The position numbers and the translations under genes were made by a program. A stretch of DNA of 64,000 nucleotides from Thermoactinomyces daqus (lineage in GTDB: Bacteria; Bacillota; Bacilli; Thermoactinomycetales; Thermoactinomycetaceae): positions 42,062-106,061 of the forward strand of contig NZ_JPST01000028.1 of NCBI RefSeq assembly GCF_000763315.1, in the 5' to 3' direction. The notes beneath the pieces were generated by a model. It made no database searches. It saw only the letters and a list, made by a program, of their open reading frames with translations, and was not told the origin of the DNA. Shown in pieces: positions 51,851 to 59,801 of the stretch. How positions within the stretch are numbered: position 1 is the first letter of the stretch; the number at the start of each line of letters is the position of its first letter.

Positions 51851-51888
51851 CAAGATACAATCATTCAATTGTTCACCTTCTATGAATG

Positions 51889-51917
51889 AGTATAGCCCAA
51901 CAAGAAAAAAATGTCGA
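51889..51917 (-). promoter_or_regulatory. Promoter of the riboflavin operon
   Basis: TCGACA (51912-51917) and TATACT (51889-51894) are 17 bases apart on the minus strand, about 40 bases before the riboswitch. Confidence 0.7.
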
Positions 51918-51937
51918 GCGCGTGTTCATGTTGCCAT

Positions 51938-51967
51938 TAAAAAACGGGAAGGAATCATCCTTCCCGT
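51938..51967 (-). terminator. ctaA terminator
   Basis: ACGGGAAGG and CCTTCCCGT pair around a six-base loop and end in TTTTTT on the minus strand, about 20 bases past the ctaA stop. Confidence 0.88.
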
Positions 51968-51986
51968 CTATTATTCCATTCCATCT

Positions 51987-52946
51987 TTAATGGGTGATCC
52001 CCTCTTCAGGAATCAATACCGGCCGCTTTTTTCCCCAAGGGGTGCCAACTTGCATGCAGAGATAGGAGAGAACGCAGAAAAAGACCGAAATAATCGTGCT
52101 GTGAACCATTTCCGGCACCAGCTTCCCTCCTGTCAAAATGATGATGACACCACTCACCGCCTGCAAGGTAATCAAAATCAGCGCCATGATGCTTGCACGA
52201 ACCAGGTCTGTTCGCGCCCGATAACTCCGCAGGACCAAGATCATGAACAGGAGAACGAGAATCCAGAGGGAAAACGCCCCAAATCGGTGCAACATCTGAA
52301 TCCCCGCAAGTGAACTGAGATTGGGAAGATAAAGGCCACCGCAAAACGGGAATGAATACCCACAAGCCATGGTCGCATCGGTATGCCGAACCAATGCCCC
52401 GGTATAAACAATGACATACGTATAAGCGGAAAGTGCCCAAACGGCCGTTTTCATCCGCTGTGAAACCGGGAAGACTTTCTTCCCGACTGTTCCCTGCCTG
52501 TTCTGGAAGAAGTGGACGGTCAACAGAACCACACTGGCAAAAGTAATGAGAGAAAAACCGAAATGGAGCGCCAGCGCGAAGTTTTTGGAAAAGGTTTCCT
52601 CAAACACAACTGTCAACGCTCCCAAGGCACCTTGCAAAACGACAAAAAACAGGCTCATCCCGCTTAAGATTTTCGCCCGCTGATCCTTTTTAAACCGGAA
52701 CCAGATCCACACCGTCAGCAGCAGGATAAAAAACCCATCAATTCCCGAAATAATCCGGTGACTATATTCAATCACAGTATCGACCGGCATCGACTGCGGG
52801 ATGAGTTGTCCATGGCAAAAAGGCCAGGAACCGCCGCACCCCCGGCCCGATTCAGTCGCGCTCACGATCGCTCCCATCAATACCATCAAATATGCGCCCA
52901 TTGACGTGAAAACCGCCAAAATGCGCAGCAAACGTTGTTCGTTCAA
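51987..52946 (-). CDS. ctaA: Haem A synthase
   Basis: Membrane enzyme that oxidises haem O to haem A for cytochrome oxidases. The 319 residues have eight spans; the paired cysteines Cys37 and Cys44 (GCGGSWPFC) are in the first external loop and a second pair is in MACGYSFPFCGG. Haem-ligand histidines occur in YSHRI and LHRFGA. TTG start with GGGGGGAG upstream. In B. subtilis ctaA needs ResD, encoded in this window. Confidence 0.94.
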   Translation of the reverse strand: MNEQRLLRILAVFTSMGAYLMVLMGAIVSATESGRGCGGSWPFCHGQLIPQSMPVDTVIEYSHRIISGIDGFFILLLTVWIWFRFKKDQRAKILSGMSLFFVVLQGALGALTVVFEETFSKNFALALHFGFSLITFASVVLLTVHFFQNRQGTVGKKVFPVSQRMKTAVWALSAYTYVIVYTGALVRHTDATMACGYSFPFCGGLYLPNLSSLAGIQMLHRFGAFSLWILVLLFMILVLRSYRARTDLVRASIMALILITLQAVSGVIIILTGGKLVPEMVHSTIISVFFCVLSYLCMQVGTPWGKKRPVLIPEEGITH

Positions 52947-52965
52947 GATAACTCCCCCCTAATCA

Positions 52966-52982
52966 AGAGGCGATTCGCCTCT
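52966..52982. repeat. Palindrome upstream of ctaA
   Basis: AGAGGCGA and TCGCCTCT (8-base perfect arms, one-base centre) lie 20 bases before the ctaA start. It could be a regulator site or a hairpin that affects the ribosome site. No other feature is recognised in 52983-53089. Confidence 0.5.
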
Positions 52983-53089
52983 ACCATCTTACCACAGTCT
53001 GAACCTGGTCGTTTAATTTTCAGGAAACAGGCACAAACTTCTCACAAATGGGGAGGATGATGCCTCAATGCCCTGGGAGGGATACCACG

Positions 53090-53121
53090 GAAAAAGCTGC
53101 TTCGCGTTCCATTGCCGCAGC
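53090..53121 (-). terminator. lysA terminator
   Basis: GCTGC and GCAGC (53117-53121 and 53096-53100) pair across a 16-base loop, followed by TTTTT on the minus strand, about 15 bases past the lysA stop. Confidence 0.65.
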
Positions 53122-53137
53122 ATCATCGAACTTCCCT

Positions 53138-54487
53138 TCAACTCCTGATCATTTCAAGCTCCGCTGCCGGAGCGTTTTTTAAAAGACGCTTCGGAATCAC
53201 ATCATGGGAGATCAGATCTTCATACGTTTCCCTCTTCACAACCAATTCCGCCTGCCCGTTTTGCACAAACACGACAGCCGGCCGTGGGAAACGGTTATAG
53301 TTGCTCGACATGGAGTAGTTATAGGCACCCGTACAGGGAACCGCCAGCAAATCGCCTTGTCTCACCGCAGGAAGAGGCAGATCCCAAATCAACATATCTC
53401 CGCTTTCACAGCATTTTCCGGCAATCGAGACCACTTCTTCCGCCTCTTCTAGCGCCCGGTTGGCCAAAAACGCCTCATACTTCGCCTGATATAAAGCCGG
53501 ACGAGGGTTGTCCGTCATCCCCCCGTCGACAGCCACGTATTTGCGCACCCCGGGAACTTCTTTCACCGTGCCCAGCGTATACAGCGTCGTTCCCGCCGTT
53601 CCTACAATCGCCCTGCCCGGTTCAATCCAGATCTCCGGCAGGAAGGGGAGACCGGCAAATTGCTTTTTCATCGCGTCCGCAATTATGTTTACATACCGTT
53701 CGACCGGTTGGGGATGGTCATTCTCATCATAGCGGATGCCAAACCCGCCGCCCATATTGAGCACTTTCGTTTCAAAGCCAAACTGTCCGTAGCTGTCCTT
53801 GCACAACCCGGCCATCTTTTCGGCTGCCAGTTCAAATGCTTCCGTCTCAAAGATTTGTGAACCGATATGGCAATGAAACCCTTCCAGACAGAGATGTCCA
53901 GCCTCTTCCGCCATCCGAACACCTTGGAGGGCCTGGCCGCTTTCCAGATCGAATCCGAACTTGGAATCGGCCTGACCCGTTTGGATATACGCATGTGTAT
54001 GCGCCTCCACTCCCGGGCTCACCCGGAGAATGACGCGGGCCACTTTGCCCTTGTGCGCGGCAATGGCCTCCAGCATCTCCAATTCAGTGAAATTGTCTGC
54101 CACAAAGAGTCGAATCCCGGCGTCCAGCGCCAGTTCGATCTCTGCCGGGGATTTATTGTTTCCATGGAAATAGATTCTCTCTGCCGGCATTCCGGCCCGC
54201 AGTGCGGTAAACAATTCTCCTCCCGAGACGACGTCGAGCAGCAATCCCTCTTCATCGACCAGCCGGCACATGGCAAGTGTGTTGAAAGCTTTGCTCGCAT
54301 ATGCGACCCGAAAGGGAATCATCGTCTCTTTTGCCGCTTTGACGAAATTACGCATCCGGCTGCGAATCCAGGCCTCGTCCATCACGTAAAGCGGCGTGCC
54401 AAACCGTTTGGCCAGTTCCACCGCATCGCAGCCGCCGATTTCCAAATGCCCAGCTTCATTGATTCTGCTTGTTCCGTGCAGGTACAT
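53138..54487 (-). CDS. lysA: Diaminopimelate decarboxylase
   Basis: Last step of lysine synthesis: meso-diaminopimelate to lysine and CO2, PLP-dependent. The 449 residues have the PLP lysine Lys66 (YASKAFNT), HCHIGSQIF, a glycine-rich phosphate loop GGGFGIRY and the CESGD motif at the dimer active site. ATG start with AAGGAG eight bases upstream. It lies next to the spoVA operon as in B. subtilis. I see no lysine riboswitch upstream. Confidence 0.97.
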   Translation of the reverse strand: MYLHGTSRINEAGHLEIGGCDAVELAKRFGTPLYVMDEAWIRSRMRNFVKAAKETMIPFRVAYASKAFNTLAMCRLVDEEGLLLDVVSGGELFTALRAGMPAERIYFHGNNKSPAEIELALDAGIRLFVADNFTELEMLEAIAAHKGKVARVILRVSPGVEAHTHAYIQTGQADSKFGFDLESGQALQGVRMAEEAGHLCLEGFHCHIGSQIFETEAFELAAEKMAGLCKDSYGQFGFETKVLNMGGGFGIRYDENDHPQPVERYVNIIADAMKKQFAGLPFLPEIWIEPGRAIVGTAGTTLYTLGTVKEVPGVRKYVAVDGGMTDNPRPALYQAKYEAFLANRALEEAEEVVSIAGKCCESGDMLIWDLPLPAVRQGDLLAVPCTGAYNYSMSSNYNRFPRPAVVFVQNGQAELVVKRETYEDLISHDVIPKRLLKNAPAAELEMIRS

Positions 54488-54564
54488 GCTACCGACTCCT
54501 TAATTTATGTTTATCCACTACTATACGACAAATTGAAGCAGAAATAAACAGAAACTTTTTTCCG

Positions 54565-54611
54565 CTTTAATTAATTAAAGAGCCGGTAAGAATGCCGATA
54601 CAGACCGGTTC
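54565..54611 (-). terminator. Possible terminator of the spoVA operon
   Basis: On the minus strand GAACCGGT pairs with ACCGGCTC (one mismatch) across a 16-base loop, followed by CTTTAATTAATTAAAG, itself a perfect 16-base palindrome (54565-54580). The T run is short, so function is less sure. Confidence 0.5.
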
Positions 54612-54617
54612 CTTCGC

Positions 54618-55205
54618 TTATGGACGGGACGGGGTCTTCGGAGCGCGCCGATAGTGATCCAGAATCAGTTGCACCGCCTTGGTGGTAACCGGAGCCCCCA
54701 GTTCCACGCCGTCCTTGCGTCCCATCTTCCCTATATCCCCGATTCCCACAACAAAGGGAACGGCAACTTCATTCAACACTTCAACCGTATCGCCGAAAAT
54801 CCTGAGAGGGTGGCGGTATTGGGGCCGGCCGAATTTATCCACGCTGTTCGCTGTGAGTTGTCCCCAGCGGTTCACCGTGACATGGACAGGGGTTCCTTTG
54901 CTGTTTTTGCAGTTTGAAGCTACGGCGATCGCCCCCAGCACTTCAATGTCCGGATGTGTCGCCACATATTTCAGCGCCTGTTCGCCCACCCCTTCTCTTG
55001 CCAAACCGCAATCATCAAACATGACCAATACAGGATCATTCGCAGCCTGTTTAATCAATTCCACCAGTTCCGGGCCGCTCAAATGGCTCGGATTTCCCGC
55101 CGACAATGAAATGCAGCGGCCTCCGACCCGCCGTGCCGCCACCTCCAGGCTTGTCTTGGCTGCCTGATCTCCGTCCGTCACCAGGATTACTTGCCTTCTT
55201 TCCAT
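54618..55205 (-). CDS. spoVAEA: Stage V sporulation protein AEA
   Basis: Soluble protein of 195 residues that belongs to the SpoVA group of dipicolinic acid transport and germination genes. The N-terminal VILVTDGDQAAK and GRCISLSAGNPS (about 29-40), and the central VLVMFDDCG, are typical. ATG start four bases after spoVAEB, with a short ribosome site. It ends the operon; lysA follows after a terminator-like element. spoVAF is not present. Confidence 0.88.
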   Translation of the reverse strand: MERRQVILVTDGDQAAKTSLEVAARRVGGRCISLSAGNPSHLSGPELVELIKQAANDPVLVMFDDCGLAREGVGEQALKYVATHPDIEVLGAIAVASNCKNSKGTPVHVTVNRWGQLTANSVDKFGRPQYRHPLRIFGDTVEVLNEVAVPFVVGIGDIGKMGRKDGVELGAPVTTKAVQLILDHYRRAPKTPSRP

Positions 55206-55209
55206 AATA

Positions 55210-55563
55210 TCAACCTTTGGGTTTAAAGATCACAGCCGTTAAAAAACCAAAGATAATCGCTGCGGAGATCCCGGCGCTGGTGATCTCAAAAATGCCTGAC
55301 AATACCCCGATAAGTCCGTGCTTTTTTGCTTCCATCAATGCCCCGTGCACCAGCGCGTTGCCAAAACTTGTGATCGGGACAGTGGCCCCGGCCCCGGCAA
55401 ATTGAATCAAAGGCTCATATAAACCCAAGCCATCCAATACCGCTCCTGCCACCACAAGCAAACTCAGAGCATGAGCCGGCGTCATATTTGTTCCGTCAAT
55501 CAACAGCTGCCCGACGACACAGATCAATCCGCCGACGAGAAAAGCCGCCCAAAATGAACCCAT
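55210..55563 (-). CDS. spoVAEB: Stage V sporulation protein AEB
   Basis: Membrane subunit of the SpoVA dipicolinic acid channel. The 117 residues have four spans and closely match the B. subtilis protein ([48 protein letters not shown]). The ATG at 55563 is used; AAAGGA is 12 bases upstream, and a TTG two codons earlier is a closer alternative. In B. subtilis spoVAC and spoVAD precede it; here spoVAB does, with a 21-base gap. Confidence 0.92.
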   Translation of the reverse strand: MGSFWAAFLVGGLICVVGQLLIDGTNMTPAHALSLLVVAGAVLDGLGLYEPLIQFAGAGATVPITSFGNALVHGALMEAKKHGLIGVLSGIFEITSAGISAAIIFGFLTAVIFKPKG

Positions 55564-55584
55564 TAGCAATTCACATCCTTTCAT

Positions 55585-56007
55585 TTAAAACTCAAAAAAC
55601 AGCCATTCAAACAAAGAACCAGCCACTTTCCCCATCGTCATGGCCATAATCAGGTAAACGAGGTGCACCTGCATCTTCAGCCGTTTGGCCATAATGGGAA
55701 TCACATTGACCACCTCGGTCAAGGCGGCAGCCAGCATACCGATGAAGATCCCCATAAACACCCCCACCACACCTGCAATTACGCGTGGCAAGGAAAAAGA
55801 ATAGTCGCGAAAATCCACCCAGGTAAAAAAAACGACGCCGAACACAATCGCATACTCGTACAGCATAATCGTACGGAACGTCCGCGTCATTTGAACGAGC
55901 CGCGGAACAATATCCAACACGGTGATAAAGGCGACGAAACCTCCGCCGACGGCAATTCCGCCGGACAGGCCAATCACCATCAGAATCAAATCAATCAGGA
56001 TTTGCAT
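55585..56007 (-). CDS. spoVAB: Stage V sporulation protein AB
   Basis: Membrane protein of 140 residues (B. subtilis about 141) with about four spans and GGIAVGGGFVAFITVLDIVPRL-type sequence near the N-terminus. Precise role unknown; part of the SpoVA set. ATG start at 56007 inside the end of spoVAA (17-base overlap); the ribosome site is weak. Confidence 0.88.
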   Translation of the reverse strand: MQILIDLILMVIGLSGGIAVGGGFVAFITVLDIVPRLVQMTRTFRTIMLYEYAIVFGVVFFTWVDFRDYSFSLPRVIAGVVGVFMGIFIGMLAAALTEVVNVIPIMAKRLKMQVHLVYLIMAMTMGKVAGSLFEWLFFEF

Positions 56008-56614
56008 GGGTCGTTCGCCCCATTTTTTGTTTTTCATCATGGATAATGTATTGTTCCATTGCTTCCTGATACAAAAACACTTCCAGTTCCATCGGACTGG
56101 GTTCTTCATTGAAACGGCGTTTGAACAAGCGGTTAAAAAACAGAATCATGCCTGCCCCGATGCCGATCGAATAGGGAATTTGCAAAAGCAACGGATGTTT
56201 GTCATGAATTCCTGTCAACATATAATAGATCCGGGCGTGCACCTCTTTCATGCTCACATCGGCATGGAAGTTCATGATCGCCAGTCCGGAACCGATAAAC
56301 AGAATGAGCATCACAATTGCCACCGGCAACCGTTTCGGCATCGGATCCGGGGTTTTGATCTCGATCAGGGTTTGTGTCGGCCCTATGTGCCACACATCCA
56401 GCTCCGGTTGCCTCTCTTTGATCAAACGCATGATGTGAACAGCATCAACCAAAGCGTAATTTCCATTCTTCAATGAAGCCGTATGAACAGGCAGGTTTCC
56501 CAGATACCGGTATGGTTCATCCGCCACCAATTGACAGATATCCTTTAACCGGATGACTTGCTCCGGATCAACTTCGATCTTTTTCCTCAATCTCACATAT
56601 ACAGTCGGCTTCAC
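55991..56614 (-). CDS. spoVAA: Stage V sporulation protein AA
   Basis: First gene of the spoVA operon. The 207 residues have a soluble N-terminal domain (TVYVRLRKKIEVDPEQVIRL, then GPTQTLIEI near residue 95) and two membrane spans (about 115-135 and 155-175). GTG start with AAAGGAGG six bases upstream; the open frame extends further but is not family sequence. A sigma-G-type promoter lies 36 bases upstream, as for the forespore spoVA operon of B. subtilis. Confidence 0.9.
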   Translation of the reverse strand: MKPTVYVRLRKKIEVDPEQVIRLKDICQLVADEPYRYLGNLPVHTASLKNGNYALVDAVHIMRLIKERQPELDVWHIGPTQTLIEIKTPDPMPKRLPVAIVMLILFIGSGLAIMNFHADVSMKEVHARIYYMLTGIHDKHPLLLQIPYSIGIGAGMILFFNRLFKRRFNEEPSPMELEVFLYQEAMEQYIIHDEKQKMGRTTHANPD

Positions 56615-56649
56615 GGGAAACCTCCTTTCCACCAAGGATGATCCTTTAA

Positions 56650-56679
56650 TAGTATGCTTCTTTTTGACAAGAATATAAA
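56650..56679 (-). promoter_or_regulatory. Sigma-G-type promoter of the spoVA operon
   Basis: CATACTA (56650-56656) is an exact sigma-G -10 box; TTTATA (56674-56679) lies 17 bases upstream as a weaker -35. It is in the 143-base gap between sigF and spoVAA. Confidence 0.6.
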
Positions 56680-56757
56680 AAACCGTTCTCGGCGCTTTCA
56701 TTGACTTCTGTGAAAATATGCGTTTCCCTGACCTTCCCGTGCATTTTCCACACGTTC

Positions 56758-57525
56758 TCATGTTTCTCTGCTCAGATCAAGTTCTTCCCGCATCCGGGCG
56801 ATGATCTTCTTCTCCAGACGGGAAACCTGAACCTGGGAGATTCCAAGCCTCTCGGCCACCTCCGATTGGGTTTGGTCCTTGAAAAAGCGCAGGTAGACAA
56901 TGAGCTGTTCCCTTTCGGACAAACGGTGAATGGCCTCTTTAATGGCCAGCTTGTCAAACCATGACGTAACCGGTTCATCGGCAATCTGATCCATCAGCGT
57001 AATCGGGTCGCCGTCATTTTCATAAACCGTTTCATGAATAGAGGCTGGAGCGCGATTCGCTTCCTGCGCGAAGACGATCTCTTCCGGCTCCACCCCGATT
57101 TCCGCGGCAATTTCCTGGATGGTCGGAAGCCGGTTCAGCTTCTTGGAAAGCTCATCTTTCGCCTTGCGCACTTTATTGGCCATCTCCTTGAGCGAACGGC
57201 TCACTTTCACCATCCCGTCATCGCGTAAAAAACGCTGAATCTCACCGATAATCATCGGGACGGCATACGTGGAAAATTTCACATCATAGCTCAGGTCAAA
57301 TTTATCGACGGCTTTCAGCAAACCGATACAGCCGATTTGGAAGAGATCCTCGGCCTCGTAGCCGCGATTCAGAAAACGCTGGACAACGGACCACACCAGA
57401 CGGATGTTGTGGCTGATCAGACGGTTTCTCGACTCCATGTCCCCTTTTTGACTGTCGAGGATCAGTTGTTTCACTTCATCGTCAGAGAGATGGCTCAACT
57501 TATGGTTGCGAATGTCTGCTTCCAT
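56758..57525 (-). CDS. sigF: RNA polymerase sigma factor SigF
   Basis: First forespore-specific sigma factor. The 255 residues equal the B. subtilis length. Regions 2 (RLVWSVVQRFLNRGYEAEDLFQ-like), 3 and 4 (QTQSEVAERLGISQVQVSRLEKK) are complete. It is held inactive by SpoIIAB and released by SpoIIAA. I start at the second ATG (57525), seven bases after GAGGG; an ATG two codons earlier abuts that site. Confidence 0.97.
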   Translation of the reverse strand: MEADIRNHKLSHLSDDEVKQLILDSQKGDMESRNRLISHNIRLVWSVVQRFLNRGYEAEDLFQIGCIGLLKAVDKFDLSYDVKFSTYAVPMIIGEIQRFLRDDGMVKVSRSLKEMANKVRKAKDELSKKLNRLPTIQEIAAEIGVEPEEIVFAQEANRAPASIHETVYENDGDPITLMDQIADEPVTSWFDKLAIKEAIHRLSEREQLIVYLRFFKDQTQSEVAERLGISQVQVSRLEKKIIARMREELDLSRET

Positions 57526-57534
57526 GGACATCCC

Positions 57535-57987
57535 TCAATTCGCCAACGACTTTTGCCGGCTTTTCAGATATTTAACCATATGAACCGTCGTGCCGTGTCC
57601 CGGCTTGGAATGGATGATCACTTCATCCATAAAATTTTCCATGATGGTGAAACCCATCCCTGACCGCTCCAGCTCAGGCTTGGAAGTATAAAGGGGCTGC
57701 CTGGCCAAATTGACATCGGAAATCCCCACACCTTGATCGGAAATGGTAATGCTGACGCGCTCCCCATCGATTTCCGTGCGGATGCAGATGATTCCATCCC
57801 GCTCTTCATACCCGTGAATCACGGCATTTGTGACCGCTTCGGATACCACCGTCTTGATATCGGTCAATTCCTCCACCGTCGGGTCCAATTGCGAAACAAA
57901 GGATGCCACGGCCACGCGGGCAAATGCTTCATTTTCCGATCGACTGGAAAACTTGAGCTCCATCACGTTTTTTCCCGACTCTTTCAT
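57535..57987 (-). CDS. spoIIAB: Anti-sigma F factor / kinase SpoIIAB
   Basis: Binds SigF and phosphorylates SpoIIAA with ATP; GHKL-type kinase fold. The 150 residues have the N box [11 protein letters not shown] (about 47-57), DQGVGISD and the ATP lid region [19 protein letters not shown] start overlaps the spoIIAA stop (ATGA). Very close to the B. subtilis protein. Confidence 0.97.
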   Translation of the reverse strand: MKESGKNVMELKFSSRSENEAFARVAVASFVSQLDPTVEELTDIKTVVSEAVTNAVIHGYEERDGIICIRTEIDGERVSITISDQGVGISDVNLARQPLYTSKPELERSGMGFTIMENFMDEVIIHSKPGHGTTVHMVKYLKSRQKSLAN

Positions 57988-58337
57988 GACGCCACCCCAC
58001 AAGCGAGAATCGCGCTATGTTCATCTTCGTATGTAGGTACAATCTTGAATAATCCCGACATTTCCATCAGGCGGTGCACGGACGGTTGAATCGAGCAGAG
58101 CAACATTTTCCCTCCCAGTTGCGATACTTTTTTATAACGGCCGAGAATCACCCCGAGACCGGAGCTGTCCATAAAATCGAGATCGGCCAAATTGAGCACC
58201 AGATGGGAAATCGACTCCTGTGCCAATTCGCGCTCGATGGTATTTCGCACTTTTTCCGCCGAATGATGGTCCAATTCTCCCTGAAGCCGGACAATCAACA
58301 CACTTTTAAAATGCTTTACTTGAATATTCAGGCTCAT
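57984..58337 (-). CDS. spoIIAA: Anti-anti-sigma factor SpoIIAA
   Basis: STAS-domain switch protein of 117 residues; when unphosphorylated it frees SigF from SpoIIAB. The phosphorylated serine equals Ser58 in FMDSSGLGV (55-63). ATG start with AGAGGAG upstream. First gene of the spoIIA operon; a sigma-H-like promoter and the dacF terminator lie upstream. Confidence 0.96.
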   Translation of the reverse strand: MSLNIQVKHFKSVLIVRLQGELDHHSAEKVRNTIERELAQESISHLVLNLADLDFMDSSGLGVILGRYKKVSQLGGKMLLCSIQPSVHRLMEMSGLFKIVPTYEDEHSAILACGVAS

Positions 58338-58368
58338 AACCGTACTCCTCTCTCTGTTTTAATCCCCT

Positions 58369-58395
58369 ATTTCTACACCCTTCTTTGCTCTTCCT
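58369..58395 (-). promoter_or_regulatory. Possible sigma-H promoter of spoIIA
   Basis: AGGAAGA (58389-58395) and AGAAAT (58369-58374) on the minus strand resemble the sigma-H boxes (AGGA and GAAT types), 14 bases apart. The spoIIA operon uses sigma-H with Spo0A in B. subtilis. The spacing is slightly long. Confidence 0.4.
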
Positions 58396-58411
58396 CCCCG
58401 GCAGAAAATAA

Positions 58412-58454
58412 CAAAAAAATCGAGGATCTCCGACATCAAACGGAACTCCCCGAT
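58412..58454 (-). terminator. dacF terminator
   Basis: An interrupted stem (ATCG-GGA-TCCG with CGGA-TCC-CGAT) with a long T run on the minus strand, about eight bases past the dacF stop. Confidence 0.8.
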
Positions 58455-58462
58455 CCGCGTTG

Positions 58463-59653
58463 TTAATCTTGTTCCCTGATATTGCCCGGCAGATAGAATA
58501 CGTCTTTCAATACTTGTTTCAGCGAGGACCAAAGATTCGCCTTTTGTACATCGACCGCACTGACCAGTTCCAATTCCGCCTCTACCTTCCCGTCCTTGAG
58601 AAATTGGACTTTTCCCAGAACGTCTCCTTTGGAAATGGGAGCCTTTAATTTTCTCCATTCCCATTTTTGCTGATAGTCGCTGATCTTTTCTCCCTTTTCC
58701 ATCAACAGGCTGAACGGCTGGTTGGCGCGGATGCGAACCACTCCCGGGTCTCCTTTTTCGATCGCTTTTTCGGCAATGACAGCTCCTTTTTTATACAACA
58801 AGTGACTTGTATAGCGGTTGAAAGCATAGTCCAGCATATCCGAGACTTCCTTGTTGCGCGTTTTTGCATCCGGTTCGCCCATCACTACGGCGATGACGCG
58901 AAGATGTTTCCGCTGGGCGGTTGCCGACAGGCAAAATCTCGCCTCGGAGGTAAATCCTGTTTTCAGCCCGTCGAGTCCGGGATAAAAACGAACCAATTTA
59001 TTGGTGTTTACCAGCCAGAACGGTTTTTTGCTGTTTTGTCTGAGGTAATCCTGATAAACCCCGGTATACTGGGTAATGCGCGGATGTTTCAACAATTCGC
59101 GCGAGATGATCGCGATGTCATAAGCGGAGGAATAATGATTGTCTGCCGGCAGGCCGTTCGAGTTTTGAAAATGGGTATTTTTCAACCCCAATTCACTCGC
59201 TCTTTTATTCATCATCGCGACAAAATTTTCTTCCGTCCCGCCGATATATTCAGCCAAAGCGACTGAAGCATCATTTGCCGAAGCGATCGCCACTCCTTTT
59301 AACAGATCATGCACACTCATCTGTTCGCCCGGTTCCAGGAAGATTTGCGTTCCGCCCATGGAGGCGGCGTATTCGCTCACCCGAACCTGGTCCTTCAGGG
59401 ATATCTTTCCTTCATCCACCGCTTCCATCACCAACAACATCGTCATCAATTTCGTGATGCTGGCAGGGGGCAACGGTTTGTGGCTATTCTTCTCAAACAG
59501 CACCTTACCCGTGGATGCATCGATCAACACCGCAGATAAGCTGTTTGGCGCCAGATCCGTTTCCGCCCCTTCAGCAAAGGCGGTCGTATGCGCAAACATC
59601 AATGGCAATGTTACACTGATGGACAAGATGAACCTGCTGAACTTTTTCAGCAT
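58463..59653 (-). CDS. dacF: D-alanyl-D-alanine carboxypeptidase DacF
   Basis: Forespore penicillin-binding protein that controls cross-linking of the cortex together with DacB. The 396 residues have a signal peptide (1-27, AFA), SITK (Ser65-Lys68), SAN (about 123-125) and KTG motifs and a C-terminal beta domain ending in an amphipathic helix. ATG start with AGGAGGG upstream. A sigma-F/G-type promoter precedes it; dacF before spoIIA is the B. subtilis order. Confidence 0.95.
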   Translation of the reverse strand: MLKKFSRFILSISVTLPLMFAHTTAFAEGAETDLAPNSLSAVLIDASTGKVLFEKNSHKPLPPASITKLMTMLLVMEAVDEGKISLKDQVRVSEYAASMGGTQIFLEPGEQMSVHDLLKGVAIASANDASVALAEYIGGTEENFVAMMNKRASELGLKNTHFQNSNGLPADNHYSSAYDIAIISRELLKHPRITQYTGVYQDYLRQNSKKPFWLVNTNKLVRFYPGLDGLKTGFTSEARFCLSATAQRKHLRVIAVVMGEPDAKTRNKEVSDMLDYAFNRYTSHLLYKKGAVIAEKAIEKGDPGVVRIRANQPFSLLMEKGEKISDYQQKWEWRKLKAPISKGDVLGKVQFLKDGKVEAELELVSAVDVQKANLWSSLKQVLKDVFYLPGNIREQD

Positions 59654-59683
59654 TCCACATTCCCTCCTATGCAGCAGTGTTCT

Positions 59684-59714
59684 TAGTGTGAGCAGGCGTT
59701 TGGAAAATTATTCC
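59684..59714 (-). promoter_or_regulatory. Forespore-type (sigma-F/sigma-G) promoter of dacF
   Basis: GGAATA (59709-59714) and CACACTA (59684-59690), 18 bases apart on the minus strand, resemble forespore promoters; dacF is a sigma-F gene in B. subtilis. Confidence 0.5.
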
Positions 59715-59753
59715 CAAAAAATATCCCAAGTCTTTTTGGATAACCCGGGGACG

Positions 59754-59785
59754 GAAAAAAGCCTTCCCCACTCGGCAGGGAAGGC
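59754..59785 (-). terminator. Terminator of the metalloprotease gene
   Basis: GCCTTCCC (59761-59768) pairs with GGGAAGGC (59778-59785) across a nine-base loop; T runs follow on both strands. Confidence 0.85.
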
Positions 59786-59801
59786 CTTTTTCTGATTGAG
59801 A

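Noticed and set aside
54488..54617. Possible lysine riboswitch before lysA
   Set aside because: The 130-base gap is too short and lacks the conserved lysine-element segments; only a weak TATAGT box and a terminator for the upstream operon are seen.
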